A DNA stretch of 22,394 bases from JAJFVC01 sp039698075 (GTDB lineage: Bacteria > Planctomycetota > Planctomycetia > Pirellulales > Thermoguttaceae): contig JBDKTJ010000145.1 of assembly GCA_039698075.1 (NCBI GenBank), positions 1-22,394 on the forward strand. Reading direction: 5' to 3'. The position numbers were made by a program, and so were the translations under genes. Below are positions 1 through 10,900 of this stretch, in pieces. The number at the start of each line of letters is the position of its first letter. Position 1 is the stretch's first letter. The notes beneath the pieces were generated by a model, which was given only the letters and a program-made list of their open reading frames with translations, had not been told where the DNA came from and searched no databases.

Positions 1-1183
1 CGAACACGCTTTGCCGGTTGTTCGCGGTGGTGATGCCCATGTCGGGCACCTGATAGACGATCATGTCGTTGGGCCGGGCGATGCCGTCGACCCAAAAGCC
101 GTTCCAGCCGGCCTTGAACGTGACGGCTCGGGTGATCATGTACTTGGCCTCCACGCGAAGCTCGACCAACGGGCTGAACTCGTTGATCGTTTCACGGTGC
201 GAGTACGCGCTTCCTTCCCACGCCCAAGGCTTCATGATCGTATTGGGCGAACCGAGGTAGCCGAACTGGCCGTCTTGGACGATGTTTTGCATGTTGAAGC
301 CCGCCATGAAGCGGCCTTCCGTCGAGAAGGTCCACCGACCTTGCTGTTTGAAGTACCGGCCGCCGATTTGTGGCCCGATGATGTGGTTGTCGCCTGCGGT
401 CTTCCAATAGGTGTTGTCGTCCAACACTCCGCCGTAGCCGTGGACGATGAACGTCTCGTCAAACTCGAAGTAACGGGCGCCAAGGAACAACTCGACGTTG
501 CCGCCGTCGTGGAACGTGTGCGAACGACGCAGGTACGACGCTTCTACGCCCCAGGCGTCCACTTTGTCGTGGATCGTAACTTGGTCGAACGTGACAGGCA
601 GATTGTCCACCACGTCCACCAGATAGGTGTCGGTGCCGCTGACCACCGTTCCGGTGCCGATTCGACCATAAAGAAGTCCATGGCCGGTGGTCGGGTCGAC
701 TTCGTCGTTGAGTAAGACGCTGACGTTGTTTGCGATCGCCTTCTGACTGCTCGGTCCAAGTCGGAAAATGCTGACGAGCCAGCCGTTGTTGTCTTCGACC
801 CGACCAAACTCGAATCGCTGGCCCGCTTGAAACTCCGCTTGCAGGTCGTCGGTATGTTCCGTGCTCGTCTGCGCATAGACATTCGCTATGGGATACCGAT
901 CCTTCGGACCGACGATCACTTGGCTGATGCTGGTGGCGACTTCGCGGTAGCCGGTTATTCCGATCAGGGCCTTTTTCGGCGCGGGAATAGACCAGTACAG
1001 GCCGTCGAACGCGAAGAAATAGCCTTCATTCGGCGGATTGCCGCCGCCGTACGTGCTGGTGTCCGCCGGTGCGAACAACTGCATCCCCAATGGCCCCTGG
1101 GCAAACGCCGGATATGCCAAAAAGGTCGCAAGAAGTGCGATGGCGATGCGTGAACTGGTGCGATTGATCGGCATGGTTTTCAT
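1..1183 (-). CDS. BBP7-family outer-membrane beta-barrel protein, 5' part (runs off window)
   Basis: The 394 visible codons read leftwards without a stop to the window edge, so the C-terminus is missing. The protein starts MKTMPINRTS and has a clean Sec signal peptide: basic residues, a hydrophobic core IAIALLATFLAYP, then AFA-Q as the likely cleavage site near residue 28. The mature part begins with the LFAP.D.S.YGGG...NEGYFF.FDGLYWSI pattern that I recognise from the planctomycete BBP7 (putative beta-barrel porin 7) family. The rest alternates aromatic and polar residues with many Gly and Asn, including GARYFEFDE, IIGPQIGGRYF and a C-terminal WNGFWVDGIARP segment, as expected for an outer-membrane barrel. 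Its substrate is unknown. ATG 1183 is preceded directly by AAGGTGG; a second ATG lies three codons further in. The family is usually present in many paralogues per genome, so the individual role cannot be inferred. Confidence 0.85.
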   Translation of the reverse strand, partial: MKTMPINRTSSRIAIALLATFLAYPAFAQGPLGMQLFAPADTSTYGGGNPPNEGYFFAFDGLYWSIPAPKKALIGITGYREVATSISQVIVGPKDRYPIANVYAQTSTEHTDDLQAEFQAGQRFEFGRVEDNNGWLVSIFRLGPSSQKAIANNVSVLLNDEVDPTTGHGLLYGRIGTGTVVSGTDTYLVDVVDNLPVTFDQVTIHDKVDAWGVEASYLRRSHTFHDGGNVELFLGARYFEFDETFIVHGYGGVLDDNTYWKTAGDNHIIGPQIGGRYFKQQGRWTFSTEGRFMAGFNMQNIVQDGQFGYLGSPNTIMKPWAWEGSAYSHRETINEFSPLVELRVEAKYMITRAVTFKAGWNGFWVDGIARPNDMIVYQVPDMGITTANNRQSVF

Positions 1184-1208
1184 CCACCTTAATCTGCGTC
1201 CAATAGTA

Positions 1209-1247
1209 GGGACGTCCCGCAGACCCACCCTGTGCCGAGAGGGTCTG
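1209..1247 (-). promoter_or_regulatory. Palindrome cluster in the BBP7 gene leader
   Basis: A perfect 10-base palindrome (GGGACGTCCC, 1209-1218) is followed immediately by an inverted repeat whose 7-base arms are CAGACCC (1220-1226) and GGGTCTG (1241-1247), with a 14-base loop. The cluster sits 26-64 bases upstream of the BBP7 start codon. It could be an operator or an mRNA leader structure. There is no homology evidence, only the symmetry and the position. Confidence 0.3.
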
Positions 1248-1567
1248 TATTCCAGACGTGACGATAATATCGGACATGGCGGTCAAGGGAGTTGAGTAAG
1301 AAAGGCAAACTCTGCCGAAAAATCCTGAGGAAGCACGTCCGAAGAGGGGGCGGCGGTTGTGATGGCAAAACGGAGCCCCTCAAAGGTGGTTTGTTCAAAT
1401 CACCCAAGGGGCACAGTATCCGTGCCTTCATAACAACGCGACTCCGTCGGGGGGAGGTGAGAATAATACCGCCAGCCCGGGAATTTTCTTGACATCGTTT
1501 TGCCGCCCAATCAAGATGAAAAAACGTTAGCCAGAAAATACGTAAAGTGGGGAAGACCTGAAAAACT

Positions 1568-1597
1568 CTGACTTAGGACGACTTTATAGGGTAGAGT
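1568..1597 (+). promoter_or_regulatory. Candidate sigma70-type promoter for the giant gene
   Basis: CTGACT (1568-1573), an 18-base spacer and TAGAGT (1592-1597) match the sigma70 consensus at 4/6 and 4/6. The same 18-base spacing and a GG-TARAGT -10 element occur upstream of two minus-strand genes in this window (13506-13535 and 17073-17102). A competing candidate, TTGACA-N17-TCAAAT, lies at 1629-1657 with a perfect -35. Either would give a leader of roughly 290-350 bases before the start codon. Confidence 0.3.
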
Positions 1598-1770
1598 TTA
1601 GCTATCTTCTCTTTTTTCATCTTTTCGTTTGACAAATTCGGGGATAGCCGTTCAAATGTAGGGAATGTGTGGGCTATTCGGCGCGACAGGGCGCACTTTT
1701 TGGGTCGTGGCCTAAACACTCACACATTAAATGGGCGCAGCATGGCGAATCAAACGTCGGCGTTCCGCTT

Positions 1771-1836
1771 GTTTGCCGGGGATCTTCTGCAAACACTCTG
1801 GCGGCGTGCTTTTTCTTGGCGGGTTCGCGCAACCCG
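1771..1836 (+). other. Two hairpins in the leader of the giant gene
   Basis: Two perfect inverted repeats follow each other: GTTTGC/GCAAAC (arms 1771-1776 and 1789-1794, 12-base loop) and CGGGTT/AACCCG (arms 1820-1825 and 1831-1836, 5-base loop). Both lie within the presumed 5' untranslated region, 117-182 bases before the start codon. No T-tract follows, so they are not intrinsic terminators. They may be structured-leader elements or chance. Confidence 0.25.
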
Positions 1837-1952
1837 TTCGCTTGGGGCCAACGCGATTTCGTGGGAGTCTCGTTCTTTCATAAGGTGAACATGTCGGCGG
1901 GGAGATTGGGTTCTCCGTTTCAGCAAAGGCGAAAGCACTTTTTCGCAAGGGG

Positions 1953-4900
1953 ATGACAGTTATGTCGCAGTTGAAGACATCGAAGAAGCGGACCTTTGGC
2001 AAGGCGTGGGAGCGGATTTGGGACTCCTTGACCGGCAATTCGCGATCCTCGTGCCAAGATCGCAAGCCGCGTCGGCTGGTCGTCGATCCGTTGGAAGCCC
2101 GCCAACTGCTGAGCATCACGGCAGGCGGGGCCAGCGACGTGCTGATCAACCAAACGGCCATCAATTCCTTGTATGTCCAGGAAGCTCAGGATCAGCTCAC
2201 CGGCGCCAACTCGGCGGCGCTTTCCGGCAAGTCGGTGGCGATCGACAACAACGGCGACTTCGTCGTGGTTTGGAGCCGCAATGACGGCGTGTACCAATAT
2301 GATGCCTCGGGCAAGGTGGTGGGCGTCGAGAAAGATCCGGCGACCGGCGTGGCGATGACCGACTACAACGTCTACGCCCGATACTTCACCAGCGCCGTTC
2401 AACGGGTCACGCTGGCCGACGGCACCAGCAGTTTCTCGCTGCAATACAGCGGCACGGCGGTCCAGCAGATCACCTTCAGTTCCGACACCTCGCCCTATTC
2501 GACTTCAAAGCCCGCCATTTTCGGCAATTTCACGCTTTGCTTCGTCGATCGGTCGGGAAACATCTACACCGGCATCGCGGCGGGATACGACGAAAACGCC
2601 GATATGAGCGACAATGTGCAGGTGATTCAGAGCGCGATCAACGACATGATCGCCAGCGGAGCCACGATGCTTGCGGGCACCGTCGTCGTGGGCGTGGACG
2701 CCGACACGTATCAAATCTACTACGGCAACGCGTCGGCGGGACAATTCGGCAATTCGACCACAACGGATCCGCAAGCCAGCATGGTAGTGGCGAGCACCAG
2801 CTTCACCAGCGGCTATCTGCCGGCGGTGAACGTCACGACGATTCGCGAGCCGGGCACCACGATCACCATTCAGGTGTCGAACGACCCGACGTTGACGGCC
2901 GCACAGAACATGGCCCAAACGGCCTCGAACATCGAGTATGCGTTTGCCAACACGTCGGAAGACGTCTCGACCGCGCCGATCGTGTTCGCGCCCGACGGCT
3001 CGATTAAACCCGGCGTTTCGCCCGCCGGACCCTATTACACGACCGAGACGACGCGAGTGGCGTTGCCAGGCGTTACCGTGACGGCTCGCAGCGAGACCGA
3101 GTTCGACATCACCTTCACCGGCGACCTGGGCAAGTTGGAGCAGCCGTTGCTGAACGTCGTCAACTCCACGGTTGTCGGCGGCGTCACGGTTGACTACGAG
3201 ATCAGCGGCGCCAAGGTGCAGATCATCAAGCAGTCGAGCGACGAGTTCCGCGTCAACGCGGCGGAACCCGACAACCTCAACACGAACCGCGTCGACGTCT
3301 ACGACCAGAAAAACGCTCAAGTGGCGATAGACTCCGACGGCGACTTCGTCATCACCTGGGTGGGCACGGTCCCCGACTCGACGACCGCCGGCAGCGTCAC
3401 GGACATCTTTGCCCGACGGTTCTCGGCGGCCGGTTATATGACCGAAGTCGAAAACGTCACGCTCACGATTCCCACCGGAATCACGGTGCTGACCGGCGAC
3501 TTTACGTTGAACGTGCAGAAGAACGGAAGTTTGTTGACGACCAGCGCCATTGCATTCACGTTTAACAACACCACTGCGGCAACACTGGAACAATCGCTCT
3601 CGGACACGGCCGAGAACGTGCGTCAGGCCCTGATCGGCCTCGGCTATGATTCGGAAACCACCAGCGTGACGTACACCTGGGACGGTTCAAACAATATCGT
3701 GTTGCGGGTGTCGTTCGGCGGCGCCGACGCGGGCGTCTCAAACCATATCACCGGCTGGACGCCTTCCGCTTCGCTGGCGGCGGTCATCCCGCAATTTGCG
3801 ACCGAGGCCGACGACACGGTGTCGTTCTTCGCCGATATGGACCATACGTTCAACGACGGTTCGGCCGAAACGGTCGTTCAGGGCGTTCGCGCCCTGGGCG
3901 ACGCCTTCCGGGTCAACACGGTCACGACCAACGCACAGAGCAATGCGTCGATCGGCATGGACGGCGACGGCAACTTCACCATCGCCTGGCAAGGCGTGGG
4001 CCAGGACTTGAGCTACTTCAACAACATCCGGGCGCAACGCTACGATCGCGACGGCAACCGGCTGGGCGACGAGTTCCAAGTCAACACGACGGACAACACG
4101 TCGATCAACTTCAACCCCTACGTCGCCATGAGCGACGACGGCGTGCTCGCCATCGGCTGGGACAACACCAACGACGCAAACTACTATCTGTACGGCACCA
4201 TCGGGGTTTTGGTTTGGGCCAAGGTGTACGATCAAAACGGCGCCGTGCTGTTGCAGCAGTTTGGCGCGGGCAGCGGCGACATCACGGGCATCGACTTCGA
4301 CTCGGCCGACAATTTCGTCATCGGCTGTTGGGTTGGGACCACAAGCGACAACACCAACGGCGGCTCAAACCTCCTCTCCGCCGACGTGTTCGTCGAGGAA
4401 TGGAGCATCACCGGCGCGGTTCTCCGGTCGCAATTTCGAGCCAGCAGCGCGACGTTTACGCTCACCGACTCAGATTTTTGGCCAAACAACCAGCTCGGCG
4501 GCCAGCCGGTGATCGACGCCGACGGCGACATCACGGTCGTCTACACCGGTTTCGGTCCGGACGTGAGCGAATACGCCACCGTAGACTACTCGGCCTTCAG
4601 CGATTCCCTGTCGCTGGCCGGAAACGCCGGCTTGTCGCTTTACCTTAACTGGTCGAATTATTCCACCGGCATTTCCAACAGCAGCGGAGACGTCGACAGC
4701 GAGATCGACGGCGTCCTGTCCGTCATTCAGACGTCGATGAATCAGGGACCGACTCTCGCCCTCCTCCTCGGATCGACAGGAAGCGGAATCTCGGCCACCG
4801 ACAAGTCATTTTATGCCGTGATGCAGTCCAAGTGGACCGGCACCCACGATATCATGATCGACGGCGAGACGATGACCGGTGCAACGGTCCGGGCTCTCAC

Positions 4901-7900
4901 CGACACGGAACGCGCGATCATTGACGTGATCATTCGTAACTCTGGGTATTCACGCGACAAAATTATTCCGCCAGGCTGCGACGTTTATTGCATTGAAAAC
5001 GTCACGCGATCCACTACGCCGACGGGGCATGCCGCGGGCGCCACCATCATCGACCCGACCACCACGTTGTCGTCGATGGAAAAAAACAGCATGTTGGGAC
5101 GCATCCGCGCCATTCTGGAAAGCGAGATTGGCCTGCTCCGCGGTGCGGCCAACGACGTGCTGTACAGCCAGTTTGACTCCGATCCGACCTCGGGCAATGC
5201 GTCGTGCAACGTCCTTTCGAGCGACGACGTGGCCAACAACACCCGCGACGGCTCCAACTCGCGATGGCTGCTCACTCTCGATCCGAACGCCACGAGCGGC
5301 ACCTTCACGCTCCGTGTAACCAACAGCAAGAACATTTACGTCGACGTCGTCATCACTCCGGCATTCTATCCGAATGGCGGCCCGATCGATCCCGACAAAA
5401 CGATCAAGATCATCCACGACACGTTGTCGGCCCTGCCGACCATGGGCGTCAATTGGCCGCAGAAAGACTTTACCCATCTTTTCGAGGGCTCGCTCCAGGT
5501 TCGTCTGCTGTCGACCGCGGAGTTGACCACTCGGACAGGAACCAACTGGGATTCGACTGCCTACGGCATTGACGGCAGTTCGTACGTCTATGAGATCACC
5601 TTCTTGGGCGAACTCCACGATTCGCGCGTCAGCATCTCGTTGGCGCCCGACGGCAATAAACTGAAGCTCGCCAAGATTCGAACGCCTGAAATCCAGCAAC
5701 TGGTGTTCGATCCATCCGCCGACGGCGACTCGTTCACCATCACGTTCAACGGCCAGACGAGCGGACCGATTAAGTTCGACACTTCCAATTTGGCCGCCCT
5801 GGAGGCGCGAGTGCTGACGGCGTTCACCACCCTCGGTTACCCGAACCTCGGCGTTTACTCAGGAACAAAAGTCACCGTAACGCAAGACGGCACCACCCAC
5901 AATTACGTCATCTCGATCACCTTTGATGGCCTCAGCGACGGCGTCGACTGGCCGGATATGGTGGCCGTCGACGTGACCGACCCGACGCAAATCATCCTTT
6001 TCGGGGAGGCACAAAAAGGAGTCACGGCGGACAAGACGACCGACGCCGCTGCGCCGAACATGGCATGCGAGACCTACGGTACGCCCGGCACGTCGCAATA
6101 CTCCGCCTCGGCCGCCATGTCCTCCGACGGCAGCTTTGTCTCGGTCTGGAACCAAGCGTCCAACGGAGTCACAAACCTCTACTTCCGCACGTTCACGGAA
6201 AGCAACGACACCTCCGGCGCCAAAGTCACCGACTTCTTGCTCTCCGGCGGCGACCGACTGAACAGCAACGAAACTGTCAACGTCGGGCTAAAGCAAATCG
6301 TCGTCGGCTTCGATCAACAGTTGATGACCGACGGCGACAACGGCGTTCTGAACACCGACAACTGGGCGTTGATGTGCGACGGCGTTCTGATCAGCAATGC
6401 GATCGATTTTGTGTCGTTCGGCCTCAACGAGGGATATTGGGAAGGCCTCGGCACGGCGGCCAGCAACAAGTGGGAAGCCGTCATCACGTTCAACACCGAC
6501 GCATTCGCCAACGGGCTGACGAACGGCCATTACCAATTGGTTGCCAAACGCACGATTTTCGACGTCAACGGCAACCCCCTAGCCAGCACGGGTTACAACG
6601 TCAACGGCGCCGATTTCAGCCGGAGCTTCGACGTCCTGCTGCCCACCGGCACGGAAACGATCGTCAACGACACGGTGATCGACGGCAGCCAGGTGACCAC
6701 CTCGCAGGCCACGGCCAGCGACGCCGACGGCGATTCGATCGTCGCCTGGGCCACTCAGTCCGGCCAGACGCTGACGTTTACGTTTTCGTCGCCGCCGACG
6801 TCGAATTCGTGGTTCCGATTGCAGGTCGACAGCGTAAAAACAAACAATATCCAGTTCGTTTCGGCCGGTACGGCGTTGACCGCCAGCAACATCCAGGCCG
6901 CCTTGAGCAAGTTGAGCGTTTTCGGCAAGCAGGTGCCCAACCTGACGGTCACCTACAACAGTCTCAAGTCCAACACCACCACCTACGTGTTCGACTTGGT
7001 ATACGGGCCGCTGTCGACCGTGACGGTCCACCCGACGATCACCCTGACCACCCCGGCAGGCAGCATGACGCGGTTGCCCACCGGCACGACGATGAATGCG
7101 ACGCCGCCGGCCACCAGCGGCACCGTGTTTGCCACGATCTACGACGTCACTTGGGGGACCGACGCCTCTGGCAACCGTGTCGAATTGTCCAAGACGGCGC
7201 ACGTGGTGCCCATCACGACGAACATCACCGCCAGCGATGTCGCCGTGGCTTGCGACGACGCGGGCAATTTCGTGGTCACCTGGTCGCAGATCGACACGGA
7301 CGGGAGCGGCTGGAACGTTCACGCCGCCCTTTATAATTTCGACCGCACCGTACGGAACGGCAAGAGCGATTTTCGCGTCAATTCGACGCCGACCAATACG
7401 CAAAACAACGCCGCCGTGGCGATGGATTCGGACGGCGACTTCACCGTCACGTGGCAGAGCTATCTGCAGGACGGCAGCGGATACGGCGTCTACGCCACGC
7501 GCTACGATTCCAACGGCAATTCGACCGGCGGCGTCAACGAGCGCAATCTGCTGACGTTCGACGTCAAGTTCACCGGCACGTTCCAATTGACTTGGAACGG
7601 CACGACGAGCACGACGCGCGTTCGATTCGACGGCAGCGTCGACGACAGCGACGACGGCACGCTCCTGGCTCAGTTGAGGACCGCCTTGCGCGAAATCGGC
7701 CTCATCGCCGTCGAAAACGATCCCAATCAGGTTGTCACGATCAGCAAAGTGAGCGGCACGCAGGTGCGCATCGAGTTCATCAACGCCAAGGGCAACTACG
7801 ATCAACTTGGCATCACGGTCGACGGCGTCACGCCGGATTCCGGCTCCAGCGGCACGGTGACCGCCACGACCGAACGCGAAGGCGCGCTGCCCGAGTTCCT

Positions 7901-10900
7901 GGTCAACGACACGACGATCAACGACCAGTCGGACCCGGACATCGCCATGGATGACGCGGGGAATTTCGTCATCACGTGGACCAGCTACGGCCAGGGCGGC
8001 GACAACGCCTATGAATCGAACATCTATTCGAAGCTGTTCACGGCCTCGTCGGGCTCCGACACCGGCTCCCAGTTCAACATCACAGTCCACTTCAGCGGCG
8101 GACTGTCGACCAGCCAGCAGTTGGTCTTCGCCGAAGCGGCCGCGCGTTGGGAATCGATCATCGTCGGCGACGTCGCCGATGTGATGACCGGCACGGGCTA
8201 CATCGACGACATCTTGATCGACGCCAGCGGCGTCTACATCGACGGGGAAGGCGGCATCCTTGGCCAGGCCGGTCCCACCGGAGTTCGGACCGGTTCGTAT
8301 CTCCCCTACAGCGGCATCATGCAGTTCGACACGGCCGACTTGGCCGACATGGAGTCCGAAGGCTCGCTCCTGGACGTGATCACCCACGAAATGGGACACG
8401 TGCTCGGATTCGGAACCATCTGGACCGACCTGAACCTGTTGACCGGGGCCGGCGGCGACGATCCTGAGTTCACCGGCAGCGGCGCCGTGGCCGAATACAA
8501 CAAAGCCTACGGCCTCACGGCGACGTCCGTGCCCGTCGAAAACACCGGCGGCGACGGCACGCGCGACAGCCACTGGCGCGAGTCCGTGTTCGGCAACGAA
8601 CTGATGACCGGATGGATCAACTCCGGAACGAACGTCTTGAGCCGCATGACGGCCGCCTCGATGGGCGACCTCGGCTACGAAGTGAACGTCAACGCCGCCG
8701 CGGTTCAGATGCTGTCGAACCTCTCCGACGACGACGTTCAGGTCGGCGACCTTTACGGCCATCTGGACGTTCTCCAAACGTCCTACACCTATGCCGACGC
8801 AGTCTCGGCCCTCACGGGCGGCGGCAAGGAGACCCTCGTCAACAGCACCGTCGCCGGCAACCAGCAATGGTCGTCCGTGGCGATGGACGCCGACGGCGAT
8901 TTCGTCATCACCTGGACCAGCTATGGCCAAGACGGCGGCAGCAGCTCCACGACGGCCAACGGCGAGGACGGCGTCTACGCCCGGCGGTACAACGCCAACG
9001 GCACGGCGGCCAGCAGCGAGTTCTGCGTCAACACGTTCACCGAAGGCGACCAGCAGCATTCCGACGTCGCCATGAACGCCGCCGGCGATTTCGTCGTCGT
9101 TTGGCAAAGCTACCAGGACAAGTTCGGCACGACCGACACGCCTAACAGCTACGGCATCTACGGCCAGCAGTTCGTCCGCAACAGCCTGGTGTCTGCGACC
9201 ACCGCGTACGGCAACAACGGCCAGTACCTGGAAGAGTTCGCCATCAACACGACCCAAGACGGCGATCAGCTCTACCCGAGCATCGCGATGGACGACAACG
9301 GCGATTTCATCGTCGTCTGGAGCGGCAACGGCACGCAAACCACCCCGAAAGACAATCAGGGCGTGTTCCTGCAAGCCTTCCGCCAACTGAAGGACACGAC
9401 CGGGCCTCGCGTCATCGCCACGATCGACACGACGACCAGTACGCCCAACGTTCTCCTCGATGCGGAGACCGTCACCACCGCCGTGGCCACCATCAAGGTG
9501 ACTTTCACCGAGATGTTGAACACCGAGAAGGCGGGCCAGGCCGGTTGGGCCCACAGCGTCTGGAACCCCGGCAATTGGAGCATCGCCCAGGGCGGGGCCA
9601 GCATCGCCGGCGGCGTCACGGTCAATGACTGCGTTTTCGACGACGCCACGAACACGTATGAAGTCGTTCTTCAGTTCGACATCGATCCGAAGACCATCGT
9701 GGCCGATCCGCTCGACTCGGGTTCTTATGTCTTGACGTTGAGAGCGAACGTTTGGAACGCCTTTGGCGTCGCGTTGGACGGCAACGACGATGGCACGGCG
9801 GGCGGCGATTTCCAGCGGGCCTTTACGATCAACACCGGCAGCGGCGGCGGCGGTGGCGGCGGTGGTGGCGGCGACATCCCTGGCCCAGACACGCCCGACC
9901 CGACCGAGACCGACACGCCCATCAACACGGGCTCCTTGCTCAGCGGGCAGGAACACGTCGCGACGGCCAGCAGCAGCAGCGGCTACATCATCGTCTGGGA
10001 AGACAGCGGCGTCATCTATGGCCAGCGTTACGACGCCACAGGCAAGGTGGTCGCTCTGTTGACGGCCAACACGATCTATGGAACCCATCCCGACGTGGCG
10101 ATGAACTCGGACGGCGACATCGTCATCGTGTGGGAAGGTTACGGCAGCGATGGCAACTACGGCATTTTCGCCCGCTGCTACAACTCGGACGGAAACGTCA
10201 AGGGCGATCCGGTCCGCGTCAGCCAGATTTCGTGGGCCAAGCAAGAACGGCCCAGCGTCGCGGTCGCGGACAACGGCAATTTCATCGTCACGTGGACCAA
10301 GTACAACGTCAGCGGCAATCTCTTCGGCAACATCTACGGCCGCACGTTCCGCAGCAACGGCACCTCGTTGACCAATGAGTATCTCGTCAGCACGGACACC
10401 AGCCGTACGAACGTCAATTCGGATGTGGCTATTTCGAGCAGCGGCGGAGTCGTCGTCTGGGAAGGCTACAACGCGAGCAGCAACTGGGACATCTACGCCC
10501 AGCGGCTCCAGTTGCCCGCGACGACCGAACTGGACACTAAGGCGATCAATTTCCTTGGTAGTCAGTTCCTTGTCAACAGCTACGCGAACAACCTGCAGCA
10601 AGACCCCAGCGTCGCGGTCGACGACTCGGGCAACTTCGTGGTTTCCTGGTCGAGCTACCTGCAAGACGGCAGTCTCTGGGGCGTCTACGCACGACAGTTT
10701 TACGCCTCGGGCGCGGCTCGCACGTCCAGCGAATTCCGCGTCAATTCGGTCACGTCGAGCTACCAGTGGCAGTCCGACGTTTCCTGCGACAGCGACGGCA
10801 ACTTCACGGTGACGTGGTCGTCGTACGGCAAGGACGACGTCCTACTGACCGACTACGGCGTGTACGCCCACATCTACACCGCCGCCGGCGGCGAGATGAA

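Larger units (their letters stand above)
1184..1952. other. Non-coding region between divergent genes
   Basis: About 770 bases separate the BBP7 and giant-protein starts. No convincing coding frame is present. The part at 1490-1660 is visibly AT-richer than its surroundings, which suits a promoter region. It holds the palindrome cluster near the BBP7 start, promoter-like elements at 1568-1597 and 1629-1657, and two hairpins closer to the giant gene (1771-1794 and 1820-1836). No RNA gene or mobile-element end was recognised. Confidence 0.6.

Noticed and set aside
1489..1517. TTGACA followed at 17 bases by CAAGAT as a promoter.
   Set aside because: The -35 is perfect but the -10 matches only 3/6, and better-supported candidates lie nearer the giant gene.
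1669..1956. A 95-codon frame (GTG start) whose stop overlaps the giant gene's ATG at 1953.
   Set aside because: There is no ribosome site, no family resemblance and no coding-like composition. The ATGA overlap is probably chance, especially if ATG 1962 is the true start.
6579..10664. A 1361-codon open frame antisense to the giant gene, itself repetitive.
   Set aside because: Its repeated peptides are the reverse complement of the DGDFVVxW units. It has no recognisable domain and an Arg/Val/Asp-heavy composition. It stays open because of the GC-rich third positions of the sense gene.
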